From Mastigias papua (taxonomy: Eukaryota > Cnidaria > Scyphozoa > Rhizostomeae > Mastigiidae): a stretch of DNA of 64,000 nucleotides. A program made the position numbers and the translations under genes. Shown here one piece after another: positions 33,781 to 49,180 of this stretch. Each line of letters starts with the position of its first letter. The stretch's first letter is position 1. A model generated the notes under the pieces. It ran no database searches. It had not been told where the DNA came from and saw only the letters and a program-made list of their open reading frames with translations. The stretch lies in NCBI GenBank assembly GCA_964019165.1, contig OZ025273.1, positions 1,632,501 through 1,696,500 on the forward strand, in the 5' to 3' direction.

Positions 33781-35564
33781 GGTTTGTGATGATCAGCACC
33801 GTTTATTACGAGTAATCTTTAATCAAGGAAATGAAGTTGCGCTTTAGATACTTCAGTTCACGCATGAGTGTTAGCGGAGAGAGGATCAAAAGGGGTTGAG
33901 GTTTTTATGTAAGTGAAAGAAGGTGTATATTTGTCCGTGTTGGCTATTAAAATGGGCTTTCGTGTCTTTATTGGAATTTAGATGAAGATTACGGAATTTA
34001 AAAGTGGTCCAAGTTTGTCTGGACTACAAGCATGGCCATATCAAGGAATGTGAAAATGGATCGACTTCTCTTGAATTAAGCTAATGAACAACCAGACCGT
34101 GATGGTAAGGCATTCGTCGTTAGATATAGTGATGTATCGTACACGTTGTGTGTACCTATCCAACTAAATTGAGCATGGGATATCATAGCAACTTGCTTAT
34201 AACTGAATCATTTTTGAGAATCGCTAAACGTTGGCCTGTCTCTTTGCTGCTTTTAGAACAATCCTCTTTGACCTATGCCTCACCATCAAGATCATACGTC
34301 ATCTGCCTGAAAGTGTCAAAAATGTAATTTGTCTTTCGTGCAGATACTGGAACCAGAGGTGTGTTAGACCTCCGGTAAAGTTTTATACTCAGGAAATATA
34401 TTTTAGTGAAGTGGTGGCTCTGTACTCAAAATCCGCAAATTTAGCAATAAGTCAACTGTTACCTCATTATCATAACTGTCAACATTAAATACAACGACAA
34501 ACTAACATGTGTACAACTAGTTACAACTATTTACAAATTATTATATAATAGAATCAAATAACTAAGATTAATAACAAATCTAGGTAGCGATGTGGAAAGC
34601 TAATACATTGTCTTAATTTGTGCCTTTAGGTTAGGAAGTTGCCACAATTCATCATGCTATCACGCGAGTATTTTCTAATGAATAAGACATGTGGAGAAAA
34701 AGAGAAAGAAAGGATGTACTTAGACCGACGAGGTAATAAACGTCTCGTTTTGCTGTGTGAACAATTTGTAACGAATCAATTTTGAATTGATGTACAACGA
34801 CAAAGGCAATCTCTGGAGTAATTTAATACAGATAAATAATATAGTTTAAAAATGAAACAAAATTGATTGGACTAAGTAGCTAGTGGTGTGTACATGTCTT
34901 GCCTCGACAAATTAATCGCTATCTGTATAGGATGAAAGATCGAATTGGTTGAAAATAAACGAAATTTTCTCACGATTTCAACTGAGTACTTGAAATGCTA
35001 GAGGAAAATTTACAATCTAGCCTGTGTCTGTATATTTGTACATGTAATTGGTAATTTGCTTCCGTCATTGCTGATAAACTGGCACCAATGACCAGATATT
35101 ACTCCATTCTATTTTCATTCCAAGTCTATTTTCATTTTCGAAAGTTTGCAAATTTCACTTCTTTTGATGGCTTGGAATCAGCTGAAAGAGCTCCCTGCGT
35201 TAAGTCCATACTTTGCTTTTGACCCTCCTCACAGTGAAGTCTATTCGTGCAATAACACGTAGGGCCAATGCTTCAGTTATTAGTTGGCATCCCTTTACCC
35301 ATTGATCGATAAAAGTTAACTTCTCTTTCTCTTACAGAATGGGTTTCGCCCAGATACGAGGCTGGCCAATACCTTGGTAGTACTCTTCATTTTCTTTACT
35401 GCTGCCTGTGTGCAATGAGAAACCGCTGCCTCTCTAGTGCAAATTTCCATTGCCTCATACTCACTAGAGAAAGAAAATGCTATCAGAATGGGATGTTGAA
35501 CAATAAAGAAATAATTAGAAAAATTTTAGGAGGCACTTTGATTGAAATTCATATGCCCGTAATT
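33781..35564. other. AT-rich sequence without recognised gene
   Basis: I see no conserved protein, RNA gene or clear mobile element. Open frames are short (85 codons at most, 34231-34488) and lack supporting features. Confidence 0.5.
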
Positions 35565-35579
35565 GTGTGTGTGTATGTG

Positions 35580-35610
<31 letters not shown>

Positions 35611-35629
35611 GTGTGTTTGTGTGTGTGTT
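35565..35629 (+). repeat. (TG)n microsatellite
   Basis: About 65 bp of TG repeats with a few interruptions (TA, TC, TTTG). An open frame across it (35415-35726) translates the repeat as alternating C and V and is not a gene. Confidence 0.95.
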
Positions 35630-36785
35630 TGATTGGTTGGTGGTGTACCTTCTGTCAGAACATAGAGTGCGAATATTTCATCTGGAAAATTTATTTTCTA
35701 TCATGCATAAAAAGCGCCACTTCTAGATATAGGGTCTAGACGGATAGCCCTATCATAACCTGACCGCAAGACACATTAGATAGCATGATGTGCCATACTG
35801 TCACCCGCAGGACATGCATTGGACAGTCCTAATGTAAACAATGTGACGATTCTTTTATTGTGTTCTATGATTGCTATAGCTAAATAAACTTTAAAGTATA
35901 CATCAAATTGCTCTCCATCGTTCACGTTGTACAAAGAGACCTTCACTAGCATACAGCAAAAATGATGTGACCAGAGAAAGTCGTAGGCTCAAGTCCTTAT
36001 AGGAATCTTTCAACTTTGGTATTCTAGTCAGTTAGGAAAATTGTCAATGTTAATACCTTATCAATGAGGTGAAAATTAAAAATTAAGCAAAAGCAGTAGA
36101 ATATTGCTCACTTGCATAGCAACTTGCTGCCTCGATTGTGTCGCCATTTTCTTTGGAAGGATCTGATACAATTCGATTTTGCAATGTACATTTTCATTGA
36201 GCAGCCGATTCGTCTCATGGCTGCTGGTTCGATGAACGGTGAATACAATCCGGCATCATGGCAGTACTCCTACGAAGCATACAGAATACGATGACATTTG
36301 AAATGATGGTAAAAAAAGTCATTGATGAACGAACGAGAAGTCTCCTTTGTATAGAACTGACAGGTTACCAGAATACCCGAAAGAAAGTCTCAAATTTCCC
36401 CATAGTCAATCCTTCAATTCTTTTGTCGTTAGTTGAAATAATTTTCATACAACTAGAAACATGATCTTCAAGGTTCAATAATGTAACTCCAATTTAGACA
36501 CTTCTACATCAACTCCATGATTATATAAAGTTTTCTATTGACCAAAATATTTCAAACATTACATAGAATTTAAAAAAATTTCAGCTTCTTAAACACTTCT
36601 ACTTTCGTCTTCCTCAGTAATATTTATATGTACAGGCAGCTTATGCACAACGAGTAACCTGCTTTATCTGGTATACAGTCGTATAATAATATCCCATGTA
36701 GTTGGCATAATCTGATTAAAGTACTCTTTACGGATAAGCATTACGAACTCCAAAGTTTACGTGAATATTTTGCCAATGGTAAATC
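35630..36785. other. AT-rich sequence, no firm gene
   Basis: No conserved feature recognised. A short plus-strand open stretch after a plausible acceptor (TTTTCATTGAGCAG, ending 36201) runs to a TGA at 36292-36294. It could be a terminal exon of an unknown gene but has no independent support. Confidence 0.4.
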
Positions 36786-37524
36786 TTAGTTATTCACCTT
36801 GATTGCTTTCTTGTATTCCGGTTTCATGTTAAGCATCACATAATTCTTGTAAACCAAAGATGTTTTATCTGCTTCCATCAAGCACTGTTGATCTACAGCA
36901 AGTCTACAATCTACCAACGCTTTAGCTTGCGTTCTGTGGAAAGTATGAAAGGCTTCGTAAGAATCTGTGTCCACTTTTGGACAGGACAAATCAAAATCAG
37001 TTAACAGAACCCACATAGCATATATCCACAATGCAAATATTTACTAATCAATATGAATTTGAAAACAGTGATTCAGATCTTTGCATGTTGATTTGATAAT
37101 TATGAAAAAGGATATATTAAAAAAACCAAAAACTCAATTCACTTTTGAGTGAACAATTAGATATGATATTACGAATACCGAATCTTTCACAACTCCACAA
37201 ATCAAGGCCATAGCTACAATATTTTATACTAGCGAGTGAATTTTGGACGAGTCTAACTTCTAAGCAAATATATACCTTCCTATAGATTCAGACCACAAAA
37301 TGAAGAACTGGGAGAACGTGTTTATAGTAAGTATGCATACAGAAAAACTGAAACTTACGAACAAACTTGAAATGGATTACTCCTGAATGATAGAAAGAAA
37401 TCGTTTTTGCACTTGAACCTTAGCCGATTGTACTTCTTTTTGAAGCATGGAAATTCCATCAAAACTTTGAAGTAGTTAGGCTTAGATGCATTTGCCAAGA
37501 GTGCCATTGTCAAGAATGCCAGAA
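36786..37524 (-). CDS. Candidate secreted Cys-containing protein, two exons (partial)
   Basis: Two minus-strand exons fit together in phase. The first shown (37524-37359, 166 bp) follows a strong acceptor (TTCCTTTCTTTTCCAG) and ends at a consensus donor (GTAAGT). It encodes a hydrophobic run LAFLTMALLANA, like the end of a signal peptide, then a basic segment with FPC, FKC and QVC cysteines. The intron of 425 bp ends in CTTTCATACTTTCCACAG, and the second exon (36933-36786) continues the frame, with VDC and QQC cysteines and a TAA at 36788-36786. A donor-like AAG|GTGAAT at 36798/36797 could instead splice onward. The first exon with the initiating ATG is not found. I do not recognise the family. 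Secretion is inferred from the hydrophobic run only, and the exons rest on splice signals and phase. Confidence 0.33.
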
Positions 37525-40337
37525 CTGGAAAAGAAAGGAAGACTACTTTCAGTACTGAGTTTTGTAGAGGTAGCAGATATGAAAAATGGAGTGTACTCAT
37601 ATGCACAAAATGCAATGATTTGAGATTAATTGTTCGGCTGTAATGGAGATGATATCATGATTAATAAACAATTTAAGGTTGTCAAAAACAATTCCTGTGA
37701 ATTTAATCTCTATTCTGTCTGGCAAATTGCTTTCCCAAAAAGCCGTGAGAGAGTTTTGTTAAAAATAGAAGGAATTATCAAAAGGAAATCGCTGCTATTA
37801 GCTGCAATTCAAATACATCGGCGGTGGAAACGGTAAGGGGTGTGCAGCCTTGGGAATTTATAGAAGATTAGGGACTTGTTGTATTGTTATTCTAGGCAAC
37901 TTCACACGAGCCGATAATTGCACTTTAAATGTAATTTGAGAAATTCTTCAATCAACAAATTTCATTGATAAAAACATTAACAATGATGTTGGTCAAAGAA
38001 GGGCTAAAGACTTTACATCATTGTAAGGAAGGGTTTATAGATGGAATGCTTTGTAGCGAAGAGCTGAAAAGGGCCACACACACACACATACACGCACACA
38101 CACCAGTGCGAAGTATGTACCAAAACAACAGTAACAAACTAAACCTTGTTTCTGATTTACTATATATCAGATTGTTCTGGCGCTGAATTAGATTAGAACA
38201 TGGTGGAAATATTGTTATTAACATGCCAGTGAATGAAAATAAAAAGAAGTTCAACCAAATGACTACGAATGGTATGAAGTACCGTCATGTGAATAAAGCA
38301 ACCCACACATAAACCGAACTGGAATGTTTACAGAACAAACATTACAGGTCTTGAGACTCATTTTTGAAAAGGAAGAGATAACCCCTGATAGCATTTTCTG
38401 TTAAGTGTGGTCCAGCAGGACTGATTCAATGCTCTCTGTGCACACAATGAGATAAGATATTGTGGATACTTAATCTGTTAGGAAGTAGAAATATGTTCCA
38501 TGTACGATTAAGAACATCTCAGTTCTGCCAGACATAGAATCCTTTTTATCAAGCAAAACTTTGCTCGTAACTTCAGCTTCTTTCCAACTTTTCTTAAATT
38601 CTGAAGTCAGACAAATTCTCGAAAGTCTGTCTCTCGGTTTTTTGATGAAAAAAGAATTCGACAAAGTTTGTTTACAGCCAAAGGTGAGTGTGACTAAGTA
38701 CTTTTTAAGCTTTCTAATGAACATGCATTATTGTTTTTAGTTAGTAAATTTTCAGCGGAGAGAAACACCATTTCAATTACGACTCATTCTCATTCGTCTT
38801 TAGCCTGCATTCACTCTGGTGTTGTGTAGGTAGTATGAGAAGAATCGGAACTTTGTTTTATCAAGCAAAAAGAGTCTTGCACGTCTGCAGCAGCTAGTAT
38901 GTGATTCTCCAACTTTTGATTTAATCACAATAATCAAGTTTGAATTTTAATAGTGAGAACTCTTCCAAATCGTTAAATAAATTTCTTACTATGCAGGGAA
39001 GGTCTAATATGAGAGATATCTTGTTTTTCCCAGGCAAGGCAAGGTATGCTTTTGAAATGCAGTGAACGCAAAACAGCGGGACCCAGGCGAACGAGGAATT
39101 TAACATACATTTCTAGGTCACCCAGTGCAGGTGAAGTCCTGCCTGTGACGATTATTCCGTGATTCTTTCTACCAATAAGATTCATGTCCGGCATGAAGAA
39201 TTGATAGTAAATCCAGATGAGAGGTTAGAAAACACGGCTAAGCGTAGAAAACAAAATGTACTGCAGAGCAATCCATTGCACAGTATGGGTTTACGTTGCC
39301 AGGGATTGCTCGGTACCCCGTTGCTCACAACAGAAGGATTCTGCCGGTATGTGAATAATCCGCTTTCTAATACCAAGGATTGTTGCCAAATGGTTACACC
39401 TAAAGTTGTGAATGAAATAATGGTCCACTATTCACTACAAGTTACTCGTAAATCCCTTTATCCATTCTCGTTTACATTCTGCAATTGGGCCAAGGGCACA
39501 GCAAACATCCTCTGTTTAAGTCACAAAAACAAGCCTGGGTACGTCCCAGGTTAAAACTAGCCCAGGTTTGTCACGTTTGTTCTTGTCATGGTTGAACCAC
39601 TCTCTTATTCAAGTGATCTGGCTTCGACCTAGAGCGAACCTTGGTTAGTTCGCATTTATACCAAGAAAAGCTAACCTTTGTTAATTCTAAACTGAGCTAG
39701 CCCAGCTTAGGTTAGGGAGTGCAAACAGGACGTTAGGATACTGGCGTAGCAATGATAAAGATGTCATTTGCTTTCTAAACTTTCTTACGAATCCCTTCTC
39801 ATTCAGCATATCTATGTCATATCTTAGCACTCCCAGAAAGCGCAATGTAAACCTCTTGAGTTAAATGAGAGCTGATTCTACTTATTGAATTAACGGTGTT
39901 GGTTCTTTTTTGAATGAATGGGAGAAGCATGGCATATATATGGCTACTGACAATCTACTTGATTAGAAGCTGTAGTTCTTTCTTGCCTCAAGTTTCTCCT
40001 TCCCAGCATCTCTATTTTTGCTGGAAAAGGCAAAGAAGTATCTGAAATGATAAGTATCTTTGATGGTTATGTGAGAAGTAACATACCTGTGTACAAGAAT
40101 CAGACGAACTTAAACCGTTGTAATTAAGCCTTTAAATTGGAAATATAACATACCGCAGAGGCTTATTTTTAAGTGACAAAAGGAGAGATCTCTTAAGCAT
40201 CTTTGATGGGAATATCTCAAAGGCAGCAAGAGTTGATAAAACAGATTTGTTCGGAAATTGTCAAATGAGAGCTTGATAGAAGATCTTGAAGGGTCAGGCA
40301 AACATAAATCATCAAGGAAATTATTCAGTAAATAAAG
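37525..40337. other. AT-rich intergenic or intronic DNA with weak exon candidates
   Basis: Contains a (CA)n tract at 38075-38103. A possible plus-strand exon lies at 39180-39346, with acceptor TTCTTTCTACCAATAAG and donor CCG|GTATGT; it is open for 55 codons with no recognisable domain. A minus-strand open frame at 38724-38470 ends in a normal stop but has no recognised motif. CTAGCCCAG motifs at about 39554 and 39697 suggest an old dispersed repeat. None of these is firm. Confidence 0.35.
38075..38103 (+). repeat. (CA)n microsatellite
   Basis: About 29 bp of CA repeats with TA and CG interruptions. Confidence 0.9.
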
Positions 40338-40408
40338 TAAGACAGTAAGACAGTAAGACAGCAAGACAGCAAGACAGCAAGACAGCAAGACAGCAAGGAA
40401 GTAAGAGA
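40338..40408 (+). repeat. 8-bp (YAAGACAG)n microsatellite
   Basis: Seven perfect 8-bp units: three TAAGACAG then four CAAGACAG (40338-40393), followed by decayed units. A degenerate relative occurs at 46263-46345. Confidence 0.92.
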
Positions 40409-40625
40409 GGAAAAAGCAATGGATTAAGTTTGCAGCAACCAAGGAATTGGGAGGCAAAGTATATTTTCTAGCACAGATTTTGTAGTAGCTATTCATCTTT
40501 AGTAGATGTGTGGCCAGGCATCATTTTATTTTTTATGTGCGGGCATGCAGAAGTGTTGTGGATGATTTACACCAGTGTGGGTATTCAGCCTGAGGTATGA
40601 ATTAGAAAATCCGTAATGCTGCACC

Positions 40626-40758
40626 TTAAATTACCAGTCGTAGGTTAAATTACCAGTCGTAGGTTAAATTACCGGTCGTAGGTTAAATTACCAGTCGTAG
40701 GTTAAATTACCGGTCGTAGGTTAAATTACCGGTCGTAGGTTAAATTACCAGTTTAAGG
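40626..40758 (+). repeat. 19-bp minisatellite (TTAAATTACCRGTCGTAGG)
   Basis: Six full 19-bp copies and one decayed seventh copy in perfect register. The only variable site in the full copies is A or G in CCRGTCG, in the order A, A, G, A, G, G. Confidence 0.97.
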
Positions 40759-43700
40759 TATTAAAAGAAGCATGGTTTGTATAGTGAGAGATGACACACC
40801 TTTAGCACGTACAGATGAGGACGTTTTCAAGAACATTCGGTCTTTTCTATAGCAAACTACAAATGGCCCTTGAAGATTGATATTGCCAATCAAAGCAAAC
40901 ATCAAGGACAATCTGTACAGATACCTCTTCTCCACTCTAAATTAACGCTTATATGGTGTGGCATTTTCCATTTGAAAACCACCCTCATATCAAAGAGAAT
41001 GGAATATCAAGAATTTTTTAGCTATTTAGCACTAATATCAATGCGATTTCTACTCTACACGCCCTATAAGGCAAAAAACCTTCCCAATAGATATCAAAAT
41101 TCGTGATTCCCATAAGCTACATGAATCTTCAACTGCGTTCAACTGACGCTTCACTGAGGCTGTTATTGGATCATAGGACATGACCTCATCCTGGATGCTT
41201 CGGGGGATAGAGCTTTGCACCTCAAACTTCTAGTCATTGCACCTGATTACAAAGAACTTATGAATCGAAGAATTTAATCTGGCAGATATATTAATAATCG
41301 GTCTCGTACAAGCAGAGTGGTTTTATAGATTAACTGGTGCTTTACAAAAAGTGGAAAACATGGAGCATGTATTCTCGTAGGAAGAGGAACTGTTGGAATG
41401 GAAGAACAACGGCCCGCCTACATGAATTGCCTATTGATCCCGATTAGGAAAAGGAAGTAGTTAGGAGATATAGTTAAGATATAACAGCGGCTCATATCAG
41501 TATACTGAAAGTAATAAAATTCCGTTTCGATAGCAAAATATATTACTGTCTAAAAATGAATTGATTATTGCACCGCTGAGCGAACTCTCTTGCTAACTTT
41601 TGCAGCACTAAATGCATTTGGAAATCTAGGAGCGAAAAATGCATATCAACATATAGTCCTATGGACGAATGCTTGCAGATTTCGTTGCAATACGAGGTAC
41701 TGTTTACCTATCAAGCATATGCAAAACTGTGAAGGATCATATTTAGCAAAGCAATGGATTTTGCCAAAAAATTAGGTATAAGTTGGTTTTCAATGGCGCA
41801 GATGGATATAGAGAGCTTCCATTTTAGTCCCTATCTGGTGGAATGTTATTATTGCATTTTAGGATTTAATGGTACACCGATTTGGGTCTACCTAACCACT
41901 CAGTGATGGTAGGAAGACTGTTCTGTATTCATCTTGTAATGATTAACTAAGGAGTTTTTAATATATGATATGTAATCCTATCAAAAAAGGATTAGGTGTC
42001 TAGACGTGATTGTAACATTTAGATAAGGCGACCTTTAATTTAACAGTTTACTTTCCCGATTGGTTCACATATGAATGGGGAATTGCAATAATAGGCTATC
42101 TTGTCCCGGGAAATAATTGCTGATTCGAATATCGTATTTGAATGGTGTCAAAGAATAAGAAATCTTTTTATAAACTGTGAACATACAAGGCACTGATGAT
42201 ACATTCAGCTGTGCAAAATGGCTCGTTAAAGAAGACGCTTCTCTTAGGAAGCACGGAAAGATGTCCAAAAAAAGTGAAAATCAATTCAGAAATAAGAGAT
42301 GAGGCGTTGGAAAGTTAGCTGTGTAAATGAAAACAAGCTAAAAACTCACCAAAAAGTAATGTTAAATGCCAATGACTGGAATTCATTTTGCTTCTTGCGC
42401 AACTCTGCAATCTACCAACTGCGTCCGGCTCGCGCTTCGTGTTCTTGCAACTGAGCTATCGCCAAAGAATCAGCCACTTTATCACGGCTGAAGAATGTCA
42501 GATTGTCCGATTGACGTCACAACCTGTGCAGAGAGGCAAATACTATTGTGAGCAATTCAAAAGAGTTGAGAAAGCTGGTCCGGTTCTCTATAAGATTTGA
42601 GCTCGGGCCATCGTTTGACGATACACGATTCGGGGGATTGGAATAGGAATATAGCCAGAAGTGATGTGTGTGTATAGTGTCCTGATGCTCTTAACTAGAC
42701 ACTTATCAAGTCGTGTACCAGTATCTATTGTGGGGATTAACCTTATTGGTCGTACGTGCAACCCTAGCTAATTCCCACAAATCAAGATGAGTTCTGTTAA
42801 ATAGCTTAAGAATTTTCTTAGAAATTAACAGAGCTATAATGAATGAGAGATTTCGGTTTTCCGTGATGCTGTGTAATAGTGGTGTAAAGGTCGACGCGTA
42901 GTAAATGGCCGATGCAAGAGTATGGAGGCTTCATTATGAATCTTTCTATCAACCATAAATTTCGATATTCAATCCATCGTAACTAGCCCGAGACAAAATT
43001 ATGCAACTTTCTCGAATGCGTACACAGCTTAATTTTTATGTTATTTCTAAAGTGCAGATTATTTCCATGCATCTTCTGTTCTTTGCAGTCACCTCCTAGT
43101 TAACGAAATCAGGTTACGAAATACTGAATTCTTTCTAGCCATTGTTCGAATAGGGAACCAGTATTTGAGAGTTATTACGACAGTAGATGCATAACTTTGA
43201 GAGGGAGAGAGAGAGAAATGACTTAAATCATGTCAAATGCATTATATTTCTTGCAATGCCTTTGACAAACCGTCTGCGCACGAATTAACATGTATAGAAG
43301 TGTGCACGAAGCGCTCTAGACATGTTACGCAAGGAACGATAGTTTGATCTAAAAATGCCATCCAGACTACTGAGGACTTCAAATCAGAGGAATCAGGGAA
43401 GTGATAATGATATCTAATTGGGAAACATCCTTACCTTATGAGGTACTATTAAAATCCAATTTCATCTTGAAATATGCCATAGATCTTACTTAATTTGCCA
43501 ATTTCCAGTGTTTCCTTTCATGATTTGCCTACGCAATTCTCATCACTTAGCATTGGGCTTTACTCAATCCAGCCTTTTCATTAGGCAATCCATGTTGACT
43601 AATTAAGCAGCCGATAAGGAACATAAAGACTTTCACGAGAAAGCCGCAGATGTTTTATACACAATAGCCAAGATATACAATAGCCCTAATGTTGTTTTCT

Positions 43701-44185
43701 TAATCAACCTACTAGCACATTTCCACTATGTCCACTTACATCGAGTATTTGCGATGAGTAAGTCTATGCATAGAGGTACTAGATTGGTGGTTTGTTGTGG
43801 AGGAAAGAGCCTCTCCTACTTTCCCCTAAGGGAACAAATGGGCCAGAAGTATCTCTCTGCTTGAAAATAGTAGATGTGGTATATGTGTCATGTTAACGGA
43901 TGATAACAAAAATTTTACCAGAATCAAATCGACATTCCAGTTCTATGGCTTGCTTCGCACATTTGTGGTCTTCAATGCTTTTCATTCTCCCCCCCCCCCT
44001 TGCCTTACTATTGCTCCAGCACCCTGTATACGCATATTACAAACTCAACACCAACTTCTAATTCTCAGCAATTAACAACAATAGTTTACTAGCTTCGTGA
44101 GACAACGAAAAATATCTAAAATACCAATGCAAAAGACGTGCAAAGTGTGGCACACAGCAGGCAAGGATCGTTCGTATAGTGAGAA
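40759..44185. other. AT-rich sequence without recognised gene
   Basis: No conserved protein or RNA gene seen. A 70-codon frame at 42388-42600 is relatively GC-rich but begins with TTG and has no acceptor near its start. A C11 run lies at 43989-43999 and a short GA-rich run near 43201-43216. Confidence 0.45.
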
Positions 44186-44234
44186 TGTGTGTGTGTACGT
44201 GTGTGTATGTGTGTGTGTGTGGGGGGGGGGGGGG
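44186..44234 (+). repeat. (TG)n plus poly-G microsatellite
   Basis: About 35 bp of TG repeat with AC and AT interruptions run directly into about 15 G residues. Confidence 0.95.
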
Positions 44235-48899
<4,665 letters not shown>

Positions 48900-49180
48900 G
48901 CAATTTCTGCTAGTAGCAGAGAACCTAATACTATGGCGGTAATTATTAGTAGAAGGCTTCGTACAACCCAGCAAGAAACAGCTGCAGCAAATAATTTCTT
49001 TTTCCATCAGGAAGTTCATGTCGCCAACATTCTGTATCGCAAAACAAAGCATGAAAGGGAGGAAAGTAGAAACAATTTCCCCCATTCTGATGAAAATCAT
49101 ATGGAAAGAATAAAAGGATATCTTGAGTTGCTAAAAGAGCAAACGCATTGGCTTTTGCCCAAGAAATCCACGATGTTATG
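48900..49180 (+). CDS. Candidate internal exon, unknown protein
   Basis: A 281-bp open segment follows a good acceptor (GCAGCATTTCTTCTATACAG) and ends at a good donor (GTTATG|GTAAGA). It carries 93 codons plus two bases. The predicted peptide is hydrophilic, with a histidine- and glutamate-rich second half containing HSDENHMERIKGYLELLKEQ, and no domain that I recognise. No neighbouring exon in matching phase was found. The opposite strand is also open across part of it (49100-48819), which weakens the case. It could be chance. Confidence 0.18.

Noticed and set aside
40110..40496. 128-codon minus-strand frame
   Set aside because: Its hydrophobic centre is the translated 8-bp microsatellite, and the rest has no recognisable domain.
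42400..42470. tRNA-like sequence on the minus strand (GGCGATAGCTCAGTTGC)
   Set aside because: An A-box-like stretch is present, but there is no B box (GGTTCGA) at a suitable distance and no cloverleaf.
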